A stretch of 64,000 bases of DNA from Mytilus galloprovincialis (taxonomy: Eukaryota; Mollusca; Bivalvia; Mytilida; Mytilidae): contig NC_134845.1 in NCBI RefSeq assembly GCF_965363235.1, positions 9,424,101 to 9,488,100 on the forward strand. The letters run 5' to 3'. The translations under genes and the position numbers were made by a program. Below, piece after piece: positions 50,251 to 63,593 of this stretch; the first letter of the stretch is position 1, and every line of letters starts with the position of its first letter. Under the pieces are notes generated by a model, which was not told the DNA's origin, made no database searches, and was given only the letters and a program-made list of their open reading frames with translations.

Positions 50251-51191
50251 CAATTGTTCAGAGAACAATTGTAGGTCTTTCCACTAGTAAAGATCTATTT
50301 TGATATTGAAATATGAAAAATCAGTTTAAAATGATAGTTCTTATGGCTTAATGATGTATTTATATGAATTTAAAGCAAAGGTCAAAATGTAGAACGTCGT
50401 TTTAACCTATGACCTTGACCTCAATTTCAAGGTCACAAAGCAAGGACCTTAAATCAGAAGACCCTAGGTCTTTAATATGTTTGTTTAATGAGTAATATCA
50501 CTTTACACATAATTCTAAATGTAAGATGGACAAAAACTCCAATTTATGGGCTGCGCACCCTTTTACCAAAATATACAAGTAATGGACATGTCGCAACTAA
50601 CAATTTATGAAAAAATATTTGTCGAAATGTCATACGGTATTTGAAAATAAGTGAAAATAGGCCAAAATCAAAATTTAGAATATGACCTTCACCTTTGACC
50701 TTGACCTACTTTTTATTTTTTTGGACCAAGGACTTCAAATCTAAAGACCCTATGTCTCTATCACTTATGGTTTACCATTTAGAAATGCATATCACTTAAT
50801 TAAATGGAAAAGGGGGAATAACTCTCATATGGAGTCTCCGTAAAGCTTCGGTCCAAATGAATATCCTAATCCTGAAGATGTAACGAGCAATTTGGTAAAA
50901 TAAATTTGTCGTAATCTTTTACGGTTGCCAAGGAGTAGTGGCCACAAGAAAAACAGTGTTTGGGGAGATAACTCTTACAACGTAAAGTATTTTGTTACAC
51001 AGTTGTAAATTTTTAAAGCGTATAAACTATACGATACCATATTCCAAATATCTAAGCGACATCTTTTGAAACATCAATAATACGCAAGAAAAAAAATTAG
51101 GCGGAAGAAAAAAAAAAATAAATAATAATAATAATAATAATAATCAGAACAAATTCAATAGGTCTTTCCACGGAAAGGTGGAAAGACCTAA
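50251..51191. mobile_element. 0.94-kb repeat with AGGTCTTTCCAC ends and TGACCTTGACC motifs
   Basis: The left end has CAATTGTTCAGAGAACAATTG then TAGGTCTTTCCAC; the right end is the hairpin AGGTCTTTCCACGGAAAGGTGGAAAGACCT (in two parts, 51160-51190). The interior repeats TATGACCTTGACCT, CAAGGTCAC and ACTTCAAATC-type text. A short (AAT)n run at 51118-51144 precedes the right end. It is non-coding. Confidence 0.55.
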
Positions 51192-51433
51192 TAAAGTAAA
51201 AGTTAGAATTAATTTGTCAAGCTCGACCATCATCAATGATGTATATTATGGTTTAAAAACTCTGATATGATAACATGTCCAACAACTTCAAAGAAAAAAC
51301 AACGGCCTGATTTATAATTGTTTAATGTTAACGTTGGGTTGATCTTCTGAACATATAAAAATAGTATAACGTTGTTCAAGTAGTGTCATGTTTATAGATA
51401 ACTCGAATTGTGAACGTGCTGCTTCATCGAATT

Positions 51434-51452
51434 GATATATATATATATATCA
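51434..51452. repeat. (AT)n microsatellite
   Basis: Short TA dinucleotide run about 200 bp upstream of the SINE. A similar run occurs near 51818-51826 at the SINE tail. Confidence 0.7.
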
Positions 51453-51624
51453 TATATTAATTATATTTATAAGTACATATATATATAATTATTTTCTGTG
51501 ACTGTATCTTACATTAATTTGTAGGATCCTTTACTATAGATAATTTAGCTGATCTGTAAGAATAAACTCTTCATTCCTTATATAACATGTACTGTAGTAC
51601 GACGCTAGATTAAAACTGACGTGG

Positions 51625-51835
51625 AAAGGTAACACCCGGCCACCGAAAGCTTCATTTTTATGAAGCTCAGGTGGTCGTGTAGTCTAGCGGGAAGGCTACG
51701 CTGCAGGTGATTTGGTGTCACGATATCTCAGTAGCATGGGTTCGAATCCCGGCGATGGAAAACCAAAAACAATTGCAGATCTAACATTGTTGGGTTGATG
51801 TTTAGACGAGTTGTATAAATATATATATCAAGATG
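51625..51835 (+). mobile_element. tRNA-derived SINE
   Basis: A tRNA-like head at about 51670-51760 carries A-box-like TAGTCTAGCGGGAAGG (51680) and a perfect pol III B box GGTTCGAATCC (51739-51749). The body continues CAGATCTAACATTGTTGGGT TGATGTTTAGACGAG and ends in an AT-rich tail. I recognise this as a common mussel SINE. It is not a functional tRNA gene: the stems do not pair as a cloverleaf acceptor and the sequence continues without a terminator. Confidence 0.75.
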
Positions 51836-51904
51836 CAATTTCAATACATATTCAGAAAGATCTTAATATGATATTAACATTAACCCTATCGATACATTAA
51901 TAAA

Positions 51905-52200
51905 ATCACAAAATAAATGAACTCTGAGGAAAATTCAAAGCAGAAAGTCCCTTATCAAATGGCAAAATCAAAAGCTCAAACACATTAAACGAATGGATAC
52001 CAACTGTCATATTCCTGATTTGGTACAGGCATTTCCCTTCTAAAACATGGTGGATTGAACCTAGTTTTATAGCGCAAAACCCATGACTTGTACGACAAGC
52101 ATCAAATTCCATAATACGGACAAAGATGCGTGAACAAAACAAACAGACATAATAGGCAGAAAAGTCAAAATTAGTGGTACAGCAGTCAACAATGTGTTAA
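51905..52200 (+). repeat. Dispersed GAACTCTGAGGAAAATTCAA repeat
   Basis: Runs from AAATAAATGAACTCTGAGG through TCATATTCCTGATTTGGTAC to CAGTCAACAATGTGTTAA. A recognised mussel repeat and relative of 46436-46690. The 78-codon minus-strand frame at 51906-52142 is repeat-derived. Confidence 0.65.
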
Positions 52201-52390
52201 AGGTACCAAAGGTACCAGGATCATAATTAAAGACGCCAGACGCGCGTTTCGTCTACATAAGACTGATCAGTGACGCTCATATAAAAATATTTATAAAACC
52301 AAACAAGTACAAAGTTAAAGAGCATTGAGGATTCAAATAAACTCAATTCAAAATTCCAAAAAGTTATGCCAAATACGGCTGCTATTATAA
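52201..52390 (+). repeat. Dispersed CGCGTTTCGTCTACATAAGA repeat
   Basis: GGTACCAGGATCATAATTAA, GACGCCAGACGCGCGTTTCG, TGATCAGTGACGCTCATATA and CCAAATACGGC follow one another directly after the previous repeat. I know this text as a common mussel repeat. Confidence 0.6.
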
Positions 52391-55138
52391 TCTTAATCGC
52401 AATAAAACCCAACAAGTATTTAACAAAGCACTAAAATGCATATATCGTATTAAACGACTTCATTCATTGCTTTCTTATTTTTGTATTATATTTGAGTATG
52501 TTAAATCCACCCATAAAGGATTGGAATGTTTTAATATTAACATTAACTCTAAACGTCCGCTGGAAGAGACATGATACCCTACCTGCGCACATCATTACTG
52601 AGTGCAGCCTTGGTCTGTGGTTCAAGCCTTCCATGAAACATGGACAAAAATATTTTTACAAACAAAGACATTGATAAGAGTTAACTTTGAATAAAATTTG
52701 TTTTCAAATGTCCGTATTGTACTCATAAATTAACAAGATTGTTTTTATGTGGAAAACCAATTTGTTGGAATATCTAACTAAAGAACTTTGAATTAACAGT
52801 AAAACTTGGAATATATCACATACAACATTCATGACAAATGAATTTTTTGGAAATCTCAACCTGTCTTTATCTGTACAAAAGTGAAAATCTAGTGAAAAAT
52901 CGAGTTTTTGTCGATGTTCTATGTACTATGTAAATAGGAGCTTTCTAAAAAATTGGTATTTAGTGTGTTTCTTATGCATTTACTGCCTTTATAGAATTAT
53001 GGGGAATAAAGATTAAAAATGACACTTCGTAAATTATATTGACATCATCACGAATTGATTGTTCCGATGTGTCCGTGTCTAAACTAAGTAACGAAATTGT
53101 TACCTTGTCTTTAATTACCGTTTATGATTCACGTCGTCTTATTTGCTAAGTACCGAACGTGACATATTACAGAAAATGACTGTGTTGTCGAATGTGAATC
53201 AGCATTGATAATAGACGCATCGCGGTCTTTTTACATCCAACATTCATGTATTTAGTTGAGGTGCTTGTTTTGTTAGTCTGGGTTAATATTGTATCATATT
53301 ATGTTGTAGTTTGATTTTTTTCTTCATTTCGTTTATATGTACAAATGTATGTTTAAGTTAAAATAATTAATCTCCTAGTTCATTCAAATAGTTGCAGTTG
53401 AAAGAAACTATGTGCGCAGGATTTAATTATTTTAACACACTTTTAATAGAGGAGAAAAAACGACATGGTTAGAAAATATACAGTATAGCACGATAACAAG
53501 CATACATCTCTATCATACTCTTATTGTGGTTAGAAAATAGATGAAATAACACTATGACAAACTCAATCAAAATTTTATATTCTATTTTTAGATATATATC
53601 TGGGATAAAATATACGTAACAAAAATACGACACATTTTGACGCATTGCTGTTGCTCTTATCATTTCCTGTTCTAAGTCTGGAATATGGCAGTGGTTATAT
53701 ATAGTTAGTTTCTATGTATGTTTGTGTTTGTTTTTGTAACAGTTCAGTGTTTATATTCCGTTGTTTTCCTCTTGATGTGTTTCGGCCGGTTTTAGTTTAT
53801 GAACCGACTTGTTTTCGATTTATCGATTTATGACTATTGAACAACGGTATAATACTGTTGCCTTTGTTTGTTGCTATATTCACTTGCAGTCAATTAACTA
53901 TTTATGAATGTTTAAAATTATTTGAAACACTATATTTTCAACTCATGGCCAAAGATACCTTAGCCGTAATTGGCCCAACCATATGGATGTGCTTTTTTAA
54001 TGCTGTTTTTCAACTAATAATTTGATTGACTCTCTGCGTGTTACGAATCGAGCACCACTGTTGATGAAGTAAGCGTCTTGTGTACCAGATTATGAGCCTT
54101 GTATCTTTGCATGGTTTTTTTACAATACCACTTGTGTTCGTTTAGTCTTAAAGGGTATCTGTGATTATTTTTTTTAAAGAAAATTGCCATGTACTTGTTA
54201 ATTTTGATTGTGTTGTCTTACCTACACATTTTTGCATGAGGTTAATTTGATAGAATGGCCGTCAATATGATAAGAATTGTAGATATACTCATTGCACGTT
54301 GAAATTGTTTTCGATTTGTGGAAATATGATCCGTGTTTTGTATATAATAACATTTTATATTGTTTATTTTTTAAACAAATAAGTGATTGTGTAATTTAAA
54401 AACACGTAGAAGTCAAGAAGAAAAAAATGCATCATAAGTGATAAGATATTTTGTTACTTTATACAAATATATGCTTGACTTACACCCTATTTCAATTTAT
54501 TGATTTGTGTAAATACTACACTTTTAAAACGACAACACATTTAAACGATTATTCACAATATATTAGTTTTGACCTAGATTATGTAAATATTGTGAATGGG
54601 ACTACGTGTATTGGTGTTTGGAAAATCAAAAGAGAAAGTAAAAATAAAATGTTTTAACAGTGTTTCAAATAAGGAGATGGTGTTATAATTCGTTTCTATG
54701 AAGTATGTCAAACGGAAGATACAGTACAGAAAGCGAAGATTAAACAAAATGTGAGAAACAAAAAAGAGGCAAGTCCAATTTGTATGTTATTGATTATTGT
54801 TTCTGTCGAAGGCTGATCTTATGTTCAAAATAATTTTTAAGTTTTATTGGTTTGTCATACACATAACTTCTGAGTTATGGTATACATGAACAAATGCATA
54901 TATGAGTTGTACGTCCATGAAAAAGAACGAAGCAACATTTATGAATGTAATTGTCGTAATAGTTCATTTAAGATTTTAACCTTCGTAGACACACTTTTTA
55001 TAACATATGTCAAGTTCTACATTGCATTGAGTCTAGATATGTGAAAGGATAAATACATAACAATACTTTTATTTTAGTCGCGATGTCTAAATTCTATTTT
55101 AATTTGACTAAAAACAACATGCAGAGATAATACGTTAA
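52391..55138. other. AT-rich stretch, nothing recognised
   Basis: No gene or repeat family recognised. Open frames at 52492-52674, 53837-54025 and 54451-54657 (plus) have no supporting splice sites or motifs. Confidence 0.4.
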
Positions 55139-57720
55139 TAGACAATAGACAATACTTTATTATTAAACCTCAGACACATAGGTGTACAAGAGGACATCAT
55201 ATATACAAGTATACACATGTTTATGCTCAATATATTTACACTAAACATAATAATGCATGAATGCATGCATGCATTGTAACATATAGCAACATGTCAATTT
55301 ACAAATTACCATAATATTCAACTAAAAAAGACAAACATAAATCATAAGTATCGTGTTAGTATTTTTTAAAATATTGCTAAGTTTTTGTAAAGTTCTACAT
55401 GACAGAATGTAAAAAGCTGTATTAATTTGTACTCCGTTGGATTTGCAGTATAATATTGTGTTATATATTTATTAAGCAGTTTTATTTCCTGTTTTTGACA
55501 TTTGAAAAGATAATGAAATTCATCTCCTATACCATTTCCACAGAGATGACAAATTCGCGCATTTTTTGGTATTCCAGACCATCTTCCAGTTTCTACAGGA
55601 AATTTTTAATTTGAACATCTAAATTTTGCTATATAAATCCTGTCACACAGCTTCAACTTTATTAAATAGGTTTCCAAACGAAATTCCTGTTTGTAATCTG
55701 AATAAAATGAACCTCTTGAAGAGTTATTGATTTGTGAAAACCAATGTTGGATAAATTGATCACTCAGTTTTTGTGTAATAATGTTCTTTAAACCCAGTTT
55801 ATCCAATGGAAGTTGATCTTGCCAAATAAAACTAATGCCATTTTCGTCAAATATGGATTTAACGTACGTAATCCATTTACATTTTGTGGGGGTATTGAAC
55901 ATGTAATTTGAGCATTAATTTATACATAATTGAAGATAACTTGTTATTCTCCAATAATAAACTATTCCAAAACAACACCATTTTACGTTTAACAATAGTT
56001 TCCAAAGGGAATCTTCCGAGTTCCCTATACACCATATAATTTGGTGTACTGCTTCTTAATTTCAAAATGTTTTTGCAAAATTAAAGGTGTATTTTCTCAA
56101 TGCTATCTTTACTTTCAAATCCCCATACCTCTGAAGCATATAATAAAACAGGACTAACCAATGAATCAAAAAGTTTTAGCTGCAAATCGACGGGAATACA
56201 TATATTTTTTATTTTTCGGTATAAAGCATACAAGGACTTCTGTGCTTGATCATGAAGTTTTATTCGTGCAGTACAAAAGCTACCGTTGTAATTGAAAAGT
56301 ACCCAAGGTAGCAGTAGGAATCAACTATTTCAATGTTTTCTCCATATATCATAAAATTTGGATTTCTTTTTACTTTCTTTTTACTAAAAATCACTGCTTT
56401 AGTTTTGCTTGTGTTAATCTTAAGTTTCCGTTTTTACAATATTCTTCAAAACATACAAGGGTTTTTTGTAATCCTTCTGCACTTTCAGACATTAGCACAG
56501 TATCATCTGCGTACAATATAAGAAACAATTTAACATACATTTGTAATGATTCCAAGCACATATTTGAAATATTATCTAGACTTTCTATATTATTTTCAAC
56601 AAAATAAGTTTCTAGATCATTTAGGAACAAAGAAAATAAAAAAAGGTGATAAATTTTCACCTTGTTTTACTCCTATGTGAGATATAAAAAATCCGGAAAA
56701 TTCATTTCCTTTCTTGACACATGTTTTTATATTTTGGTACATATTATATATCACATTAAATATTTTACCTTTAATGTTTGATTTTTGCATTTTTTGCCAC
56801 CAGCCAGATCTCCATACAGTGTCAAAAGCGCTTTTAAAGTCTATAAAAGTGCAAAACAGCTTTTTACCAAATGAAAAATATATAGTAATTAAAGAGTACA
56901 ATACAAATATATTATCAACAGTAGAGAAACCTCTACAAAAACCTGCTTGTGACTTTGAAATCAGGTCTACATGATCTGCATAATTATTTAACCTGTAATT
57001 CAACATAGCAGAAAAAGTTTTACTAAAGCATGAATTCAATGTGATTCCTCTGTACATTTCGGGATCAATTCTTGATCCTTTATTTTTAAATATAGTAATC
57101 ATGATTCCATTAGACCAACTGTCTGGGACAATTCCAGTATCTAAAATTAGATTGAATAGCTTAACGTAAATTGGCATTAAATCGCCAATTGTATTCTTTA
57201 TATATTTATTTAAAATTTCATCACTGCCTGAAGCTTTGCCATTTTTTAAATTCGAAACAACCTTTTTAATTTCATCTTCGGTTACTGGACAATTTAAAAA
57301 TAGCTCAACATCATCTGATAAAGTATCAAAGTCAAAATCTTGTTCGAAGCCATTTTCTGGCTCGACATTTTCATTTAGGATTTTGAAATGATCATACAAT
57401 GCTTTTAGAGATATATCGTCATGGTCATCCTTTTTTTTACTATCATTTAGATTATTAAGGATTTTCCATAGAGCTTTTGTATCCTTTTTAGAAATGTTAC
57501 ACAACTCATCAGCAGCCCTCTGTTGATAGTTAGCAAAAGCTTTATTTAATGTTATTTTATGTTCTTTACTAGCTTGTCTCATTTTACGTCTGTTTTCAGC
57601 AGTTTTCAAAAAACTATATCTCTTTCGAGCTTTATGAAATTTTTTTTCTACTCATCGAGCATTTTCTATTAAACCAAGGTTTAGAATTTTCATGTTTGTA
57701 AAAATGTTTATGTTTAATAA
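55139..57720 (-). pseudogene. 5'-truncated, frameshifted LINE (reverse transcriptase)
   Basis: The minus-strand frame 56617-57609 (330 codons) begins in the linker before the reverse transcriptase and carries NGKASGSDEI, MITIFKNKGS, YRGITLNSCFSK, SQAGFCRGFSTVDN, the motif A core FIDFKSAFDTVWR and the motif B core GVKQGENLSP. It then shifts frame; the catalytic YADDTVLM box is in another frame at 56391-56660. Further pieces at 56035-56350 and below include KNPWF-like text before the start (about 57660-57700) and typical C-terminal LINE text interrupted by stops. The 3' end is near 55139, with a short TATTGTC repeat as tail. There is no endonuclease domain, so the copy is truncated at its 5' end. 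It looks like the CR1/jockey-type group, but the clade is uncertain. It lies in the first intron of the SAMD9-like gene if the candidate first exon is right. Confidence 0.88.
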
Positions 57721-58315
57721 TATGTTCATGCGTTTAGGGATTATGTTGGCGTACATTAGTGACAGAAGTTTCTCGTAAATATTATAAGAAGGGACAAATC
57801 AAGGTAATAAACAAAACCTGAAGTAATTAGGTGCCACATGATTAGCAAAGACCAATAAGAATATAACAAGAAGAAAAATATGCTGAAAACAAACAGTTTA
57901 AAACTTTACAAAAACAACCTTAAAATTAAAGCAACACGAACCCCTTCAAAACCGGTTTGCATTACTTGTTCGTGCTAATTTCTTGCCTACTGATGTTTTG
58001 CTCATGCAAGTGAACATCGACACTAAGTCTCATCCAATGATGGTACAATCGAGAGTAGAAGGACGAGATTGTTGCCAGGGCCTCTGATTGTATATTATTT
58101 TAATATATTTATATGCAAAACTAATTTTGAAATCACAAATGCAAAACAATTGTGACAATCTCGAATCGTTAAACTGAACTGTATATGCTTTCTATTTGAG
58201 GTCATTTAATCTAATATATAAAAATACATGCATTACATTTAACAATGAGCAAATCAAATACCGCATAGTCAGCTATAAAAGGCCCCAAAATGACATTTGT
58301 AAAAAATTCAAACAA
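57721..58315. other. Short AT-rich spacer, nothing recognised
   Basis: No gene, repeat family or structured element seen between the LINE and the MITE at 58316. Confidence 0.4.
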
Positions 58316-59007
58316 GTTAAAGGGGCACTAGCTACGAGATATATAAAAAACATAATTATGATTTTTTTTTCAATCATTAATGAAAGTGAAATAGTGAAAT
58401 AATAATTCGCTTTTAGCAGCTAGAATTGTTCAATTTTGTCAAATTAAGCAAAGAAACATTGATAATGAATTATTCACTTGCAAGTGAATAATTTGACCTC
58501 ATTAAATCCGTATTCATGTGAACTTCAATTTAACCCCTTAAAAAGAGATAGAATAACGCATGCTTTGTCCGTGTACGGTTATTTAAAGCAAAAAAAATGT
58601 CAACATTGAAAGTGAAACAAAGTAAATCATTTGATACACTGATTCGATCCACAAAAAAGTCATTCTTATACATGTAAAATCGATGATATACATATATTTA
58701 AATCTATAATATGAAATTCAAGAGACCTATTCAAATCTAATTGCACGATATGCTTAATATATTTATATCTATGTTTCTGTTAACATCGCTTATATGGTAA
58801 TAGAAGGTCAACTCGAAAGTTAATTAGATGGCGTCAAGACTAAAATACACATGAAACGGTGCTAACTTTTTTTGAAGACCACATCCTGTAAATTTTTTAT
58901 TTCAGACTGTTGATAGTTTGAAAAAATGTTTTACATAGTTATAAATAAAATATGAGAATTTGAGTCAAATCGGTGACCATGAATTTGACAGCTAGTGCCC
59001 CTTTAAC
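58316..59007. mobile_element. 0.69-kb MITE with 18-bp TIRs GTTAAAGGGGCACTAGCT
   Basis: GTTAAAGGGGCACTAGCT at 58316-58333 is perfectly inverted at 58990-59007. The interior is non-coding. A fragment of the same family at 16955-17204 was the target of the palindromic CACTGGGG element. A possible decayed end, TAAAGAGGCAGTAGCTA, occurs near 60931. Confidence 0.85.
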
Positions 59008-59848
59008 TAACTGCCTGATTCATGTAAAAAATAATTAACATAAAACAAATATGATACATAGCCACAAACGAAAATAACTGAATTAAAGGCCTCTGATTTA
59101 GGATAAACATTTATTTAATATTGCTGGGTAAAACATAAATTGAAACAAACCTGAATTCTGCACAAATTTTTGAAAAGTGCAAATTTAACAAAGAATTATT
59201 GGGGAAAATCAATAGTGGTTTTACACCTTGATACAGTTTTTTATTATTGTTTTTGGCAGTACTTCGTGTATGTTTTGTACAGACCTCTTCAGACGTTCAG
59301 TTCACGTGTACCCCACATTTCTTGTAGTTCATGTGTTTTAATTTTATCATATGCGTGATATTTCTAGTTCACATATCATTTATAATATCAATTGTGTAAG
59401 GTTTTAAAAAGACACATTGTTCGTCATGTGACTTTTTGAGGTATATTGCAAGGACATTATATTTATATGTGTACCAGGAAGTGGAGATAAAAAGAAACAT
59501 AACAATTGTTGTTTATTGAATGTACAAACAGATAATTTAACGCAAAATGAATTCGTTTTGTATGGAAGTCAGTGGCATAATATTTCATTTATTTTTGGGG
59601 TAATTATAATTTCATCGTATGTTTAAATTTCACCCTGATGAATTTAATGTAAAAATATATCCTGCATTATGACGATTAATATAGAAATATGATACATGTA
59701 TACTGCATTTCCAGGTAATTGAGAGTAAACTTATGTACATCACATCATATCATATATGACATATAATATCACTTGTAAGATCAGCAATTGGGCCATTGTA
59801 ACGCACATCCGATTTAGAAAAGCGCTTACGGAAAAATGTTCATAAAAA

Positions 59849-60058
59849 TCATTCATTTTTATTCGTGGGATACCAATTGTCGTGGATTTCGTGGATACAG
59901 GCGAACCACGAAATTAAATGTTCAACTAATATCAAATTTTCTATAGGATTTTATGCATGCAGACTTGGGTAAAACCACGAAATTAAATATCCACGAACAC
60001 GAAGTGTTCCTTAATCCACGAAAATTGGTCACAACGATAATAAATGAATTCACAGTAA
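59849..60058. mobile_element. 210-bp MITE with CCACGAAATTAAAT motifs
   Basis: The ends ATTTTTATTCGTGGGATACC and CACAACGATAATAAATGAAT / TTCACAGTAA are imperfect inverted repeats, with repeated CCACGAAATTAAAT and GTGGATTTCGTGG inside. I know this as a very common short element in mussel DNA. Confidence 0.65.
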
Positions 60059-60059
60059 T

Positions 60060-61259
60060 ACAAAAAGTGAAACCATTACATTTTTTATTGTTGGAAATTA
60101 TTTAGTTGTCTGTCGTTATCAATGTTTAGTAAAGACGTCTAGCCCCCACCCACCCTACCCTTTAAAAATCATCAGTTTGGTGTTCACAGGGATACACTCA
60201 CAGAAGAAAGCTCCATGGTCGTTTCTGCATGGTTTTTAAGTGAGCATGTTCATTCAAATTTAATCCAAGCCCCACTATGTTGCCATAAGACATACATTCT
60301 TGATTTGTAACATAAAATATATTTATCATTTAAGGTTTTATATTGAAATAGGAGAATAACTTTTGTTCTTTCAACGATTACAAATTTATTCAAAGCATTG
60401 CACTTGGTTAAGGTGTTTGATAATTGATAATTACTATCTGTTCTTTTCATAAAAATCACGCGACAATTATTAGTAATATCAAATACTGTTCGCCTCAGTG
60501 ATAATATGGTTTGTCCAAGAGAAGAATGACAAATCTTTCTATTTTCGTTGTCCTTGATACCTAGAAAATTAAGTGGTAGTTAAGTTCTAAGTAGTAAGTC
60601 ACCATATCATCGTCACCAACAGATGAGGAAGACGAAGAATTGATGTATTTGGGATAGGAGTAAAAAAATACAACAATTTGGGATGTTTGTTTTTGACAAT
60701 GTTCATTTAATGTGGTATGGGTGTCTTTCGCCATCTTTGATTGTAAATAACAGAAAAACGTATGTCTCTATTTTAAATCAAATAAGCAATACTTGATGAG
60801 GAATGCAGATAACTAACGTGAATTTCATTTAAAGGCTAAATTCATAATATTTTGATTATAAGAACTTAGTCTAGTATATTTACAAGCATAGATTATTTTT
60901 CTTGATTGAAATGTTTATTTAAATTGGCATTTAAAGAGGCAGTAGCTAACTCTGAATTAGTGCATTTTCTGAAAGAAACTATATAAAACTTTTACTATTT
61001 TGATTTTGGCGGAAGGGGGGGGGGATGTACGGTGACCCTATCTTGTCTTTTGATATTATCAATATATACTGCGTTTTGGCAAAGTGTGAACAACGCATTC
61101 TATTATTTTTAATTGATACTCAGATACCACCTTAACAAACCAGAGTGCACACGCTGAAATGTCTCGCCTTCTTTATTAATCATTGATATTATGTTGATAG
61201 TCCTAAGTATAAAGCTTTATTACAACTGTCACATAAACTAAACATTAACCAAGATAACT
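60060..61259. other. AT-rich stretch with a poly-G tract
   Basis: No gene recognised. A run of nine or more G lies at about 61016-61023. A possible decayed GTTAAAGGGGC-family end lies near 60931. Confidence 0.4.
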
Positions 61260-61271
61260 AAATAAAGACCA

Positions 61272-62090
61272 ATGAACCATGAGAATGAGGTCGAGGTGAG
61301 ATGAACCATGCCAGGCAGACATATACAGTTAACAATGCTTCCATACAACAATTATAGTTGACCTATTACTTATAGTTTAAGAAAAATAGACCAAAACACA
61401 AAAACTTAACACTGATCAATGAACCGTGAAAAGGAGGTCAAGGTCAAATAAAACCTGCGCCACTGACATATAGATCATAAAATATTTCTATACACCAAAT
61501 ATAGTTGACCTATGGCTTATAGTATTAGATAAAGAGACCAAAACTCAAAAACTTAACTTTGACCACTGAACCATGAAAATGAGGTCAAGGTCAGATGACA
61601 TTTGCCCGTTTGACATGTACACCTTACAATCATTCCATACAACAAATATAGTAGACCTATTGCATAAAGTATGAGAAAAACAGACCAAAACACAAAAACT
61701 TAACTATAACCACTGAACCATGAAAATGAGGTCAAGGTCAGATGACACCTGCCAGTTGGACATGTACACCTTACAGTCCTTCCATACACCGAATATACCA
61801 GCCCTATTGCTTATAGTATCTGAGATATGGACTTGACCACCAAAACTTAACCTTGTTCACTGATCCATGAAATGAGGTCGAGGTCAAGTGAAAACTGTCT
61901 GACGGGCATGAAGACCTTGCAAGGTACGCACATACCAAATATAATTATCTTATTACTTATGATAAGAGAGAATTCAACATTACAAAAAATCTGAACTTTT
62001 TTTCAAGTGGTCACTGAACCATGAAAATGAGGTCAAGGACATTGGATATGTGACTGACGGAAACTTCGTAACATGAGGCATCTATATACA
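61272..62090. repeat. Tandem array, 147-bp period, AGGTCA-rich
   Basis: Six units each contain TGAACCATGAAAATGAGGTCAAGGTCA or a variant (in two overlapping parts here: GAACCATGAAAATGAGG and GAGGTCAAGGTCA). The GAACC of successive units starts at 61274, 61421, 61568, 61715, 61862 (GATCC) and 62016, so spacing is 147 bp four times and then 154. Each unit also has CCATACA, GACCTATT and AAAACTTAAC segments in the same order. The array is non-coding and resembles a dispersed mollusc element that carries variable unit numbers. Confidence 0.85.
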
Positions 62091-62139
62091 AAGTATGAAG
62101 CATCCAGGTCTTCCACCTTCTAAAATATAAAGCTTTTAA

Positions 62140-62240
62140 GAAGTTAGTTAACGCCGCCGCCGCCGCCGTAGCCGCCGCCGCCGGATCACTATCCCTATGT
62201 CGAGCTTTCTGCAACAAAAGTTGCAGGCTCGACAAAAATA
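62140..62240. repeat. (GCC)n tract and terminal hairpin of the tandem-array element
   Basis: GCCGCCGCCGCCGCCGTAGC then more GCC units at 62152-62183, followed by TCGAGCTTTCTGCAACAAAA paired with TTGTTGCAGAAAGCTCGA-like GTTGCAGGCTCGAC. It probably forms the right end of the element that contains the 147-bp array. Confidence 0.65.
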
Positions 62241-62774
62241 CACTTCAGGTGGTAATCATTCATGACTGAAAATATTTGAAATGTATTTCTACCTTTTTCG
62301 CTTTGGGCGTACTGGTAAATTTAAAATAAAAAACCAGGCTCTTTCGATGCATTAAAAATATCAAGACTAGTGTTGTTATTTTCTTGCATATACATTTTTT
62401 TACACATCTATATTTTTCATAAGGATAGATTTTTAAACACACAATATTAGAAGAATCGATGCCATTATCAACAAATATAAGAATGCAAATTTAACTCATT
62501 TAAGTAACTGTAGATAACACAGATTCTTTAATTCTATGGAAATATATCCCTTTCCGAACTCATTGTATAAAAAAAATCAACATGTGGTTGCCGGTGGTCT
62601 CAGAAGATGATTGACTGAGTCAAAGGGTCATCACCTTTCTCAGCTCCCTGAAATGATAAAAATGTTCTAACAGGTGTTAATGAAATTGACAACTTCGTGG
62701 AAAATGGTAGGCACTCGAAGGGGATTTTGGTATAGAAAAAAAGGAAAATTTTCTTTTAATCATAATAGAAACTG

Positions 62775-62929
62775 ATTATTACATAGTAACGCGTAGATTA
62801 TCGGATTTATCCACTCTCGATAGTAAATTATAAATATAAAAGTCCTCGCCGAGGCTCGGACTTTAAAATTGATAATTTAACTATCTCGATTGGATAAATC
62901 CGATAATCCACTTGTATCAATGTAATAAT
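62775..62929. mobile_element. 155-bp hairpin MITE
   Basis: ATTATTACAT at 62775 is inverted at 62920-62929, and GATTATCGGATTTATCCA pairs with TGGATAAATCCGATAATC. The loop carries CCTCGCCGAGGCTCGG. It is non-coding and belongs to the GC-looped hairpin set. Confidence 0.75.
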
Positions 62930-63593
62930 ATATATGTATCTTTTTCTTAACAGATTTGTATCGTGTTCTTCAATAAAGAATGACAGCCTCAAAACAAAGT
63001 ATTGAGTTAGATGTATAGTTTGTCAGAAGGATAAAGATCAAGGACCATATACATGTGAGTGAATAAATGCAAAACCAATGTAAATTTTTTCCCCATATAT
63101 TTATAAATTATTATCCTGCAATTGGGTGTCCTACTTTACAGATACAGCCCTAGAGATATCGCTATGCTGTATACTATACAGATATCACTTTAAAGCTACG
63201 CCCACTGCCGGACTGAGTATTGTTTGAACCTGCGTGACCTCAGAATGTGTATTGCAGTCGCATTCCAATAACGTATTGTTTGACGTTATGCAAATTAACG
63301 ATTACTTTTATACGTCTGTTTGTTTTCAAACATTTCTTTAGAGCAATAAGATTACACCAATTTTCTGATAACATACAGCAGTCTTTTCTACGATGACAAT
63401 TGTCGATTTTAATACTTGAATGTGTATGATGGTGTAGCAAAATCAACTTTGTCAATTTGGGCATGCATGTTTAGTGAATGTCAAGTCTGAAGCGTAAGAC
63501 AACTCGCACACTTCTGATTCAAATTGGACAATGTTTTGTTGTTTGTTTTTACTGTTGAAATTAGTTGTTATGTTAAAATAGATAATTATTTAC

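Noticed and set aside
51670..51760. tRNA gene
   Set aside because: A and B boxes are good, but the acceptor stem does not pair and the sequence runs on into a known-type SINE body with an AT tail.
62585..62660. Minus-strand pseudo-exon GAEKGDDPLTQ after a TTTCAG acceptor
   Set aside because: The frame stops after 15 codons and the only internal donor would leave a 13-nt exon. At most it is an alternative terminal exon.
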